DNA of 5,779 nucleotides from CAZVRZ01 sp964629965 (GCA_964629965.1 CAZVRZ010000244.1:1-5779), one strand, 5' to 3'; shown: positions 1-5,779, counted from the first letter of the stretch. Program-made: numbers and translations. Notes: generated from the sequence alone by a model not told the origin.

Positions 1-73
1 GATGAATCCTACTTGCTCAAGGTCTTGGCCGTTTGAAATGCGATTACCCTATATACTCACACATCTCTTATCT

Positions 74-457
74 TTACCGTTCCAGGCGCGCCTCCAATTT
101 CTCAGCCAGTGTGAATACAATGATCCGCTCTCCAGTTTTGGCGCTGATGTCGGTGTGCAGACTCACCACTTTGCACCCCGTCTTTTCTTGAACGATGGCT
201 TCCAATAACGGGCGTGATCCTTCCAGAAGCTGCCGCCGGACTTGTTTGATCAGATCATGTCCTTCAGGGTTTTGAGCTAATTTCGATTCGGCTGGCGTTA
301 GCACGCCGCGCATACGAACCAGGATCATATCTTCGATAATGTATACACGTGTCTCCGTTGGCCCCCGGCCCAGGTGGTCTTTTTCAAATTGAATAATGGC
401 ATTGGCAAGCAATGACTCCACTTCACCACGTGTAGATTTACTCACGGTTTGTTTCAT
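74..457 (-). CDS. DUF2294 / MpsC-family protein
   Basis: This small soluble protein of 127 residues matches the DUF2294 family, now called MpsC, over its whole length. The family is usually about 115-125 residues, so the gene looks complete. Recognisable blocks are an N-terminal helix leading to FEKDHLGRGP, the core YIIEDMILVRMRGVLTPAE, a Lys/Arg-rich helix (HDLIKQVRRQLLEGSRPLL), and the C-terminal signature VVSLHTDISAKTGERIIVFTL. No signal peptide or membrane segment is visible. In Staphylococcus the family member MpsC is encoded with the NuoL-like MpsA in a membrane-potential-generating system; its biochemical role is unknown. Here the gene diverges from a broken MrpA gene, and MrpA is also NuoL-related, so a link to ion transport is suggestive only. 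The ATG at 457-455 is preceded on the minus strand by an AGAGG about 10 bases upstream, a weak but usable ribosome binding site. Confidence 0.9.
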   Translation of the reverse strand: MKQTVSKSTRGEVESLLANAIIQFEKDHLGRGPTETRVYIIEDMILVRMRGVLTPAESKLAQNPEGHDLIKQVRRQLLEGSRPLLEAIVQEKTGCKVVSLHTDISAKTGERIIVFTLAEKLEARLER

Positions 458-588
458 AAGCCTGTGACCTCTACCATAGTATACACTGTTTGTGGCTGAA
501 GAACACTGTCTATGATATTATTAATCGTTGAGTGAGCGATCTTCCAGTCGCTGCAGTCGTACATTTATGATTCAACGAGTCAGTCCGC
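458..588. promoter_or_regulatory. Divergent spacer with paired ACACTGT repeats
   Basis: This 131-bp spacer separates two genes pointing away from each other, so it should hold both promoters. The 7-mer ACACTGT occurs twice in the same orientation, at 483-489 and 503-509. The starts are 20 bp apart, close to two helical turns, as might suit a dimeric regulator. A minus-strand TATACT (483-478) could be the -10 box for the DUF2294 gene, and a plus-strand TATGAT (511-516) could serve the mrpA relic. Neither has a good -35 box, so both promoter calls are weak and no regulator can be named. Confidence 0.25.
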
Positions 589-1250
589 GTGCCAATCAAT
601 CTTCTCGCCTTCAGCATCTTGTTTGGAATAGCCCTGGCGGATGCAGCCCCGCTGCTGTGCCGCCTTCTCAGGCGCGGCGATGGTCTTAGCACTGTTCCCG
701 TTGGTGGTGTTCGGGCAGCTCTGCTTGGCCATTCCTGCCATGGTCAAGGGAGAAGTTTGGACAGCCAGCCTGAGTTTGGCGCTTACTTTTACGCTGGATG
801 GGCCTGGGGCTGGTGATGGCGTTGTTGATCTCTGGCATTGGGGCGCTTGTCATCGTGTATGGCGGCGCTTATCTGCACGCCCACCCATTCCTAGAGCGCT
901 TCTACAGCCTGATTATCCTGTTCATGACCGCCATGCTTGGTGTGGTATTAAGCGGCAATGTGCTCTTGCTGTTCGTGTTTTGGGAACTGACCAGTATCTC
1001 CTCGTTTTTCCTGATTGGCTTCGAACACAGCAAACCGGAAGCCGGGGCCGCTGCCTGGCAGGCGCTGCTCGTCACCGGTTCCGGGGGGCTGGCGATGCTG
1101 GCAGGTTTTGCCCTCCTGGGGCAGATCAGCGGCTCATTCGAAATCGCCCGCTGGATTGAGTTGGCGGGCGAAATCCAAAATCACCCGTTAGCGCCGGCAG
1201 CGTTCGTACTGGTGCTCTTGGGGGCGATGACCAAATCTGCGCAGTTCCCA
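589..1250 (+). pseudogene. mrpA: Broken mrpA: Na+/H+ antiporter subunit A, N-terminal part
   Basis: The product would be the N-terminal part of the large NuoL-like subunit of an Mrp multisubunit cation/proton antiporter in the inner membrane. The homologous reading is split over three frames. It starts at GTG 589 (MPINLLAFSILFGIALAD through LLRR), shifts +1 near 671-680 (AAMVLALFPLVVFG to LTFTLDG), and shifts +1 again near 800-804 (LGLVMALLISGIGALVIVYG onward). The last frame has the family hallmarks FVFWELTSISSFFLIGF, with the conserved Glu at 984-986, and GAMTKSAQFP, with the conserved Lys at 1233-1235. Homology stops at 1250, where the family normally continues FHFWLP. About 220 residues remain of a protein that normally exceeds 700, and nothing resembling the rest is seen later in the window. 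The GTG is the only start in its frame after the stop at 568 and lacks a clear ribosome binding site. The MrpA-type ELTSISSF motif favours MrpA over NuoL or MpsA/DabB. Confidence 0.85.
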
Positions 1251-1252
1251 GA

Positions 1253-1654
1253 ACCGAGTTTCAAGATCACCCCACGAAACAACATCTGCTACGCGGGTTG
1301 AGCAGGCGCTCCATTTTTCGCTGGATGCATGATTATTTTCAGAGCGGGGGTGACCTGCGGGCATTCATTCCCCAATATTCCCGGTGTGGCGCAAAAGGCG
1401 CTTCACGCTTGGAACAAGATCTCAAGAACCTGATGGAGAGTGTTATCAAAGATCACTATTATCGTCGTGAGCGGGTAACGATTGATGACACCTATGCATT
1501 GATCGCAACTCGGATTCAAGAAGAGAATCGTGTTCGCCCGGCGAATGAACAACTGCGACTGCCCTCGCCAGCCACCGTCTCGCGGCGGATCGACAGCCTG
1601 GATATGCGAGAACGGTTTGAGGCCAAGCATGGAACTGCAGATGAAACGGGTTGA
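1253..1654 (+). pseudogene. TniA/Mu-type transposase fragment (N-terminal DNA-binding region)
   Basis: The open frame reads GLSRRSIFRWMHDYFQSGGD, then a basic linker (CGAKGASRL), a helical region containing DHYYRRERVTIDDTY and EENRVRPANEQLRLPS, and TVSRRIDSLDMRERFEAKHG before TGA at 1652-1654. This matches the tandem helix-turn-helix region that precedes the DDE catalytic core in TniA/TnsB/Mu-type transposases, which insert transposons by DDE strand transfer. The catalytic core (three acidic residues, several hundred residues) is absent, and so is the usual N-terminus. The frame is open back through the 1250 junction with mrpA, so no native start is present; a TTG at 1298 is the only nearby candidate and is probably not used. 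Residues encoded before about 1280 do not look like transposase, so the exact left edge lies between 1251 and 1297. The piece is a relic and cannot transpose. Confidence 0.75.
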
Positions 1655-1680
1655 CAAAGACAAGTATGTTCGTTGATAAT
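1651..1680 (+). promoter_or_regulatory. Putative sigma-70 promoter for the diguanylate cyclase
   Basis: A perfect TTGACA (1651-1656) is followed after 18 bp by GATAAT (1675-1680), five of six matches to the -10 consensus. The -35 box overlaps the stop codon of the transposase fragment. The predicted start of transcription is around 1687, giving a leader of about 100 bases before the cyclase ATG. This is the best promoter-like sequence noticed in the window, but it is unproven, and sigma-70 consensus rules may not fully hold in this organism. Confidence 0.5.
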
Positions 1681-1687
1681 CAGTCAA

Positions 1688-1750
1688 AGAGACCTTTTTC
1701 CCAGATGAGATTTGTTGTTGTAAATATCACCCGCGAATTGAGGGGTCTCT
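1688..1750 (+). promoter_or_regulatory. Leader stem-loop upstream of the cyclase
   Basis: AGAGACC (1688-1694) is the exact reverse complement of GGTCTCT (1744-1750). The pairing continues inward through 1695-1698 with 1740-1743 using one A-U and three G-U pairs. The result is an 11-bp stem closing a loop of about 41 bases. It would begin at the predicted transcript start and end 39 bases before the cyclase ATG. It does not match the conserved core of known c-di-GMP riboswitches. A protein operator or chance pairing are alternatives. Confidence 0.35.
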
Positions 1751-1789
1751 GTAAAGGCTCCTTGCCAGAAATCAAGCTCGAGGTATTTC

Positions 1790-4726
1790 ATGAACCTTCT
1801 CGATATGCGAACGGTGATCTTGAGCTATACGGTCAGCAATCTTGTCTGCCTGGTCGTTATTGCCATCCTGTGGAGATGGAATAACAGGTGTTTCTCCGGG
1901 CTTGGTTTTTGGCTGGCCGATTTCTTGCTGCAATTCCTTTCCCTGGGATTATTTGTTCTGCGCGGGGTAATCCCCGATTTTCTCTCGATGACGGTCAGTA
2001 ACACCATGGTCATCGGCGGGACCCTGTTGCTGTACATTGGATTGGAACACTTTACCGGGAAACGTGGACGTCAGATTCATAACTACACCCTGCTGGTAAT
2101 CTTTATCATTGCCCATGCTTATTTCGTGTTTATCTTTCCCAGCCTGGCTGCACGCAACCTGCTCATCTCTTTGGGATTGCTGATCATCTGTTCCCAGTGC
2201 GCCTGGCTCATGCTGCGCCGGGTTGCCCCCGAGTTGCGTTCCAGCATGCGCAGCGTTGGTTATGTTTTCGTCGCCTTTTGCCTGGTTAGCCTCGGCCGGA
2301 TCGTGGTCACAATGTTCGCACCTCCTGGGAACGATTTCTTCCGCTCCAATGCTTACGACACGTTGCTGCTGGTTACCTATCAGATGTTGTTCATCATCCT
2401 GACCTTCTCCCTTTTTCTGCTGGTCAATTATCGCCTGTTTGTTGATCTGCAGGATGATATTGCCGTGCGCAAGCAAACGGAGAAGGCGCTGACCGAGCGC
2501 ATAAAAGAATTGAGCTGCTTCTATGATCTATCGAGTTTGATTAATACTCCTGGTATTTCGCTGGAAAGTATTCTGCATACCAGCGTTAGCCTGCTTCCTC
2601 CGGCAATGCAATACCCGGAATTTGCCTGTGCGCGCATCATCATCGAAGGTCAATCCTATGTCACAGAGAACTATCAGGATTCGTCCAGAAAATTATCTTG
2701 CGATGTCAGAAGACATGGTCAGGTGATCGGGTCTCTGGATGTCTGCTATCAAGAGGATTGGTACCACACGGAAGAGCAACTCTTTTTGGAAGAGGAAGTT
2801 AATTTCCTAAAAGATGTAGCAGAGCGGTTGAGCCAGGTTATAGACCGCTGGCACGCCACTGAAGCGTTGCAGAAGAGCGAAGAGCGCTATCAAGTTTTCA
2901 TCTCGCAAAGTTTCGAAGCGATCTATCGCACAGAGTTCGACCATCCCATCGATATTTCCCTGCCCGTTGAAACACAAATCGATCAGATCTATCAGAATGC
3001 TTACATGGCGGAGTGCAATCAGGCGTTGGCGGATATGTACAACCTGCCATCGACGGATACCATGATCGGCATGCGTTTATTGGACGCGCACGGAGGGTCA
3101 GACAACCCGATAAACCGCGCCGCGTTCAGGAAATTCATCGAAGGCGGTTACAAATCGACCAACGACGAGACTGTAGAAGAAGATAGACTTGGTAACCCCG
3201 TATGGTTTCTGAGCAATACCATTGGCATTGTTGAAAATGGTTTTCTTGTCCGTCTTTGGGGAACCTCCATTGATTTCACTGAGCGCAAGCGGGTTGAAGC
3301 CGCCCTGATGCAAGCCAAACAGCAGGCTGAAGAGAGCGAAGTGCGCTTCAGACAATCGTTGGAATTATCACCTGTTCCCACCGCATTAACGGATAGTAAA
3401 GGTAGATTGATCTTTTTGAACAAACAGTTTATTGATACCTATGGCTATACACTTCAAGATATTCAAACCATACCCCAATGGTTTGTTTTGGCTTACCCCG
3501 ATAGTGAATATAGGGCTGTCGTTCTAAAAGAATGGGAAACGGATGTTGAAGACGCTGTAAAAAACCACGTGCTAACACCGGTTCGGGAATATCGGGTCGT
3601 TTGCAAAACGGGTGAAGTCAAGACAGTTGAGGTTTCCGCCTATTTTGAAGGAGACCTGGCGATCGGGCTTTTTCATGATGTCTCCGACCGCAAGTATACA
3701 GAAGGCATCACTCAGTTGCGATTGCGGTTATGGGAGTTCTCTGTCTCGCACCCGGTCGAAGAATTAATGCAAAAGGCATTGGATGAGATTTGTAATATAA
3801 CCGGTAGCCCGATTGGTTTCTATCACTTTGTGGAAGAAGATCAAAACATGCTTTCTCTGCAGGCCTGGTCTACTCGCACCCAGGCGGAGTTTTGCAAGGC
3901 GGAGGGGGCGGGCATGCATTATCCGATCAGCGAGGCCGGGGTTTGGGTGGATTGTATTCGCGAGAGAAAACCGGTCATTCACAACGATTATGCCTCCTTG
4001 CCGGACCGCAAAGGCATGCCAGAAGGACATGCCGCTGTCGTTCGGGAGCTAGTTATTCCGACAATGCGCGGCGGCCGCGTAGTCTCTATTCTTGGGGTTG
4101 GCAACAAACCGTTCGATTATAACGAGCAGGATATCAAGCTGGTCAGCTACATTGCCGATATCGTTTGGACGATTGTCGAGCATAAACAAGCCGAGGAACG
4201 CATCCACCAGTTGAACAACCGGCTCGAGCGCTTGGCCATGACCGATGAATTGACTGGCCTGGCGAACCGAAGATCATTCTTCTTGCAAGGGGAGGCAGAA
4301 ATCCAAAGAGTGCTGCGTTACCCTGCTCCCCTTTCATTACTTATGCTGGATATTGACCGGTTTAAAAGTATCAACGACACATACGGGCACGCAGTTGGTG
4401 ACTTGATATTGCAGCGGATTGCCGATACTCTCCGGGTTCACATTCGCGAGACTGATGTTGTAGCACGCCTTGGTGGGGAGGAATTTGGCATTCTCTTGCT
4501 ATGTACACAAGCCGCAGGCGCGGTGGAGCTGGCGGAACGGTTGCGGCTGGCTGTTGAACAGGAAAGCTATGAGTTTCAAGGTCAAAGGATAAGAGCGACG
4601 ATCAGCGTGGGTGTAGCTGAATATCGTTCGGATATGCCAGACCTCGACGCGGTGTTGCACAAGGCCGATGCCGCCATGTACCAGGCCAAGAGCCAGGGGC
4701 GGAACCAGGTTGTTTGCCTGGATTGA
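1790..4726 (+). CDS. Membrane sensor diguanylate cyclase (7TM-GAF-PAS-PAS-GAF-GGDEF)
   Basis: This intact 978-residue protein should condense two GTP into c-di-GMP at the inner membrane. Seven hydrophobic segments lie at about 8-28, 38-57, 67-87, 99-117, 122-142, 154-175 and 190-214. A helical linker (about 218-240) is followed by a GAF domain (about 240-357), a PAS domain (363-505, ending DFTERKR), a second PAS domain (517-637, ending FHDVSDRK), a second GAF domain (647-800) and GGDEF (815-976). The cyclase domain is complete: DELTGLANRR (819-828), LDIDRFKSIND (853-863, metal and substrate binding) and the active-site motif GGEEF (895-899). RETD (886-889), five residues before GGEEF, is the inhibitory I-site for product feedback. 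There is no EAL, HD-GYP or histidine-kinase domain. The ATG at 1790 has CGAGG (1779-1783) six bases upstream. The gene stands alone behind a transposase relic and its own likely promoter. The ligands of the sensor domains cannot be told from sequence. Confidence 0.95.
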   Translation: MNLLDMRTVILSYTVSNLVCLVVIAILWRWNNRCFSGLGFWLADFLLQFLSLGLFVLRGVIPDFLSMTVSNTMVIGGTLLLYIGLEHFTGKRGRQIHNYTLLVIFIIAHAYFVFIFPSLAARNLLISLGLLIICSQCAWLMLRRVAPELRSSMRSVGYVFVAFCLVSLGRIVVTMFAPPGNDFFRSNAYDTLLLVTYQMLFIILTFSLFLLVNYRLFVDLQDDIAVRKQTEKALTERIKELSCFYDLSSLINTPGISLESILHTSVSLLPPAMQYPEFACARIIIEGQSYVTENYQDSSRKLSCDVRRHGQVIGSLDVCYQEDWYHTEEQLFLEEEVNFLKDVAERLSQVIDRWHATEALQKSEERYQVFISQSFEAIYRTEFDHPIDISLPVETQIDQIYQNAYMAECNQALADMYNLPSTDTMIGMRLLDAHGGSDNPINRAAFRKFIEGGYKSTNDETVEEDRLGNPVWFLSNTIGIVENGFLVRLWGTSIDFTERKRVEAALMQAKQQAEESEVRFRQSLELSPVPTALTDSKGRLIFLNKQFIDTYGYTLQDIQTIPQWFVLAYPDSEYRAVVLKEWETDVEDAVKNHVLTPVREYRVVCKTGEVKTVEVSAYFEGDLAIGLFHDVSDRKYTEGITQLRLRLWEFSVSHPVEELMQKALDEICNITGSPIGFYHFVEEDQNMLSLQAWSTRTQAEFCKAEGAGMHYPISEAGVWVDCIRERKPVIHNDYASLPDRKGMPEGHAAVVRELVIPTMRGGRVVSILGVGNKPFDYNEQDIKLVSYIADIVWTIVEHKQAEERIHQLNNRLERLAMTDELTGLANRRSFFLQGEAEIQRVLRYPAPLSLLMLDIDRFKSINDTYGHAVGDLILQRIADTLRVHIRETDVVARLGGEEFGILLLCTQAAGAVELAERLRLAVEQESYEFQGQRIRATISVGVAEYRSDMPDLDAVLHKADAAMYQAKSQGRNQVVCLD

Positions 4727-4824
4727 GAAGAGGTGCATTTCCGCTTTTGTTGCCCATTTGTGAACCTCCTCGAAATTTCTTCTGAGTACTGATGACGGGC
4801 TGTTTATTTTCCCCCGAAAAGCCA
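4727..4824. other. Intergenic stretch after the cyclase, no clear terminator
   Basis: No gene is evident in the 355 bases between the cyclase stop and the recombinase start. In this first part, GAAGAGGT just after the stop can pair imperfectly (7 of 8) with ACCTCCTC near 4763-4770. The loop is long and no T-run follows, so it is not a convincing intrinsic terminator. The repeats at 4825-4908 and the recombinase leader after them are listed separately. Confidence 0.4.
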
Positions 4825-4908
4825 GTGCCAAACTTTTTGAGATGGACATACAGTGGTCAGTGTCAAACTTTCTGTGTCAGCCCGTGCCAAACTTTAGGAG
4901 ATCCGACA
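4825..4908 (+). repeat. Three direct repeats, probable end of a TniA-type transposon
   Basis: GTGCCAAACTTT occurs at 4825-4836 and 4884-4895, with a one-base variant (GTGTCAAACTTT) at 4860-4871. All three are in the same orientation, with start spacings of 35 and 24 bp. The first and third copies share a longer match: the 12-mer, two variable bases, then GAGAT (4825-4843 and 4884-4902). The third copy continues to GACA (4905-4908), so the minus strand begins TGTCGGATCTCC. TniA/Tn7/Mu-type elements end in TGT..ACA and carry several short, same-orientation transposase-binding sites near each end. This block fits such a right end, with the element lying to the left where the transposase relic sits. 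No matching left end was found, so the assignment is inferred. Confidence 0.55.
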
Positions 4909-5044
4909 GCGAGCCTTAGATGACCTGTACAATTCTAGGTCGCGCCGTATAAACAGCATTGAACTAAGCGCTTCGCGCAGAAAAATCACCCAGCAGAGGC
5001 ACTCGACAATATCATAATTTCACCTCAGTCAGGGTAATATTTCC
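4909..5044. other. Spacer before the recombinase
   Basis: No coding sequence was recognised here. It contains an 8-bp palindrome, AAGCGCTT (4966-4973), that overlaps GCGC-TTC-GCGC (4968-4978), but nothing clearly identifiable as an att site, IS end or promoter. It presumably includes the promoter and left boundary of the element carrying the recombinase. Confidence 0.3.
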
Positions 5045-5068
5045 GGTGTTGGATCATATTTCAATACC
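5045..5068 (+). promoter_or_regulatory. Hairpin directly upstream of the recombinase RBS
   Basis: GGTGTTGGA (5045-5053) can pair with TTCAATACC (5060-5068) as a 9-bp stem with two G-U pairs and a 6-base loop. It ends at the base just before AGGAGG (5069-5074), which is spaced 7 bases from the ATG at 5082. The position suggests possible translational control or a DNA site for the recombinase, but a chance fold cannot be excluded. Confidence 0.3.
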
Positions 5069-5081
5069 AGGAGGTATAACC

Positions 5082-5621
5082 ATGACTGCTTTACGCGAAA
5101 GGATGATTGAGAGTTTACATCTGCACGGATTGTCTGAAATCACTCAGAAAGTCTATGTGCGGGCCGTGCGGCAACTGGCAGAGCACTATCACAAGCCGCC
5201 AGATCAGATTGACGAGGAAGAAGTCCGCCAGTATTTTCTGTATCTCTCGCAGGTCAGGCGAATTTCACCCAGCACCCTGACCATCGCCTTGTGCGGGATC
5301 AGATTTTTTTATGAGCGCACCCTAAAAGTGCATTGGGATGCGCTTCAACTAATCCGTCCTGCTCGGGAAGAAAAGCTCCCTGTCGTGCTCAGTGTTGCCG
5401 AAGTGCGCCGGATTCTGGAACGCGTGCGGCGATTGCGCTACCGGGTTTGCCTGAGCACCATCTATGCCTGTGGATTACGCATTCAGGAAGGCATCCAACT
5501 GCAAGTCAAAGATATCGACAGCGAGCGGGGCGTGATCCATATTTGCCGAGGCAAGGGGAACAAAGATCGCTACGTTCCCCTCCCCAGCCGCTCCTGGAAA
5601 TGCTGCGCCAATATTGGGTGA
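5082..5621 (+). CDS. XerC/D-like tyrosine recombinase (integrase), frame broken
   Basis: This is a site-specific tyrosine recombinase of the phage-integrase family, which cuts and rejoins DNA through a Tyr nucleophile. Residues about 1-90 form the SAM-like core-binding domain (LHLHGLSEITQKVYVRAVRQ to LTIALCGIRFFYERTL). The catalytic domain begins near LPVVLSVAEVRRILERV. The first catalytic Arg is R133 (YACGLRIQEG) and the beta-hairpin Lys is K158 (RGKGNKDR), 25 residues later, close to the spacing in XerD. The open frame ends at residue 179 after a C-run (5582-5585), and its last residues (SRSWKCCANIG) are not homologous. The true sequence continues one frame back (next entry). ATG 5082 is chosen because a perfect AGGAGG lies at 5069-5074; the upstream in-frame TTG at 5049 would place this site inside the gene. 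Similar recombinases often precede IS91-type transposases. As read, the enzyme lacks HxxR and Tyr and would be inactive. Confidence 0.85.
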   Translation: MTALRERMIESLHLHGLSEITQKVYVRAVRQLAEHYHKPPDQIDEEEVRQYFLYLSQVRRISPSTLTIALCGIRFFYERTLKVHWDALQLIRPAREEKLPVVLSVAEVRRILERVRRLRYRVCLSTIYACGLRIQEGIQLQVKDIDSERGVIHICRGKGNKDRYVPLPSRSWKCCANIG

Positions 5622-5779
5622 CCCACCGCCACCCGACCTTGCTATTCCCTTCAATTCAACAGTTGAGAGTCTGTGGTGTGGCAGAAGCAGGCCCGATGAA
5701 TGCCCGCGGGGTCCAGTTAGCTTTTCAACACGCATTGCGGCAAAGTGGGGTAGACAAGGCAGCTACTGTACATACGCTG
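5585..5779 (+). pseudogene. Continuation of the recombinase after a -1 frameshift, cut by window end
   Basis: Read one frame back from position 5585, the sequence gives QPLLEMLRQYWVTHRHPTLL, then FPSIQ, a variable linker, GVQLAFQHALRQSGVDKAATVHTL. This is the expected middle of the catalytic domain and reaches the His of the HxxR box (5771-5773). One missing C in the run at 5582-5585 would restore a single frame of about 232 residues to the window edge. The remaining HxxR Arg, H/W and Tyr residues would lie outside. The break may be a true mutation or a homopolymer sequencing error. Confidence 0.75.

Noticed and set aside
2..208. Plus-strand open frame at the left edge
   Set aside because: It runs antisense to the end of the well-supported DUF2294 gene and has no family resemblance.
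641..1159. Long plus-strand open frame of 172 codons
   Set aside because: Only its first half (to about 800) carries MrpA homology; after that it is an out-of-frame reading of the next mrpA segment. It is treated as part of the frameshifted pseudogene, not as a separate gene.
1681..1789. c-di-GMP riboswitch in the cyclase leader
   Set aside because: The conserved cores of c-di-GMP-I and -II riboswitches were not found, only a simple long-loop stem.
1651..1884. Open frame of 77 codons overlapping the start of the cyclase
   Set aside because: It has no recognisable domain, overlaps the promoter, leader and cyclase start, and lacks a ribosome binding site.
1949..2476. Minus-strand open frame of 175 codons
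   Set aside because: It lies opposite the transmembrane part of the cyclase. Its very polar, Gln/Asp-rich product is the usual antisense image of a hydrophobic gene.
4727..4775. Rho-independent terminator after the cyclase
   Set aside because: The only stem has a mismatch, a long loop of nearly 30 bases and no following T-run.
4825..4908. CRISPR array
   Set aside because: The repeats are only 12 bases, unevenly spaced at 35 and 24 bp, with very short spacers and no cas genes.
5046..5081. Longer recombinase start at 5046
   Set aside because: It would put the perfect AGGAGG inside the gene, and no ribosome binding site is seen upstream; homology starts at the 5082 methionine.

Overview
The window reads as an accessory or rearranged stretch of bacterial chromosome of moderate GC. 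It has one large intact signalling gene set among decayed genes and mobile-element remnants. The protein types (DUF2294/MpsC protein, MrpA antiporter subunit, TniA/Mu-type transposase, multi-sensor GGDEF protein, IS91-associated type tyrosine recombinase) together resemble environmental Chloroflexota such as Anaerolineae. This lineage guess comes from recall of similar proteins, not from a marker gene, and is weak.

Left part (1-1250): a complete DUF2294 (MpsC-family) gene lies on the minus strand at 74-457. Diverging from it across a 131-bp spacer is the N-terminal third of an MrpA-type Na+/H+ antiporter subunit (589-1250). This mrpA is a pseudogene: its conserved protein sequence moves through three reading frames (two +1 shifts, near 671-680 and 800-804). 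It then ends abruptly after the TKSAQFP motif, where foreign sequence begins.

Middle (1251-4908): the foreign sequence starts with a fragment of a TniA/Mu-type transposase lacking both ends (about 1253-1654). A near-consensus sigma-70 promoter (TTGACA-18-GATAAT) sits exactly at the end of that fragment. It is followed by a leader that can form an 11-bp stem, then by a 978-residue membrane-bound diguanylate cyclase (1790-4726; 7TM-GAF-PAS-PAS-GAF-GGDEF with an I-site). About 100 bp after that gene are three same-orientation copies of GTGCCAAACTTT (4825-4908). The last runs into GACA, so the opposite strand begins TGTC, as expected for the end of a TniA/Tn7-like element. A reasonable inference is that 1251-4908 is the relic of one TniA-type transposon with the cyclase as cargo.

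Right part (4909-5779): a spacer with a hairpin abutting a perfect AGGAGG ribosome binding site leads into a XerC/D-like tyrosine recombinase (from 5082). Its frame breaks at a C-run near 5582-5586, and the window ends at the first residue of its HxxR box. Genes of this type often sit just before an IS91-like transposase, which would lie beyond the window.

Taken together, the only genes that look functional inside the window are the DUF2294 gene and the cyclase. The cyclase would convert an unknown membrane or small-molecule cue into c-di-GMP. No clearly new multi-gene system is evident. The items most worth checking are the MpsC/MrpA pairing, the possible transposon-borne cyclase with its own promoter and structured leader, and the terminal repeat array.
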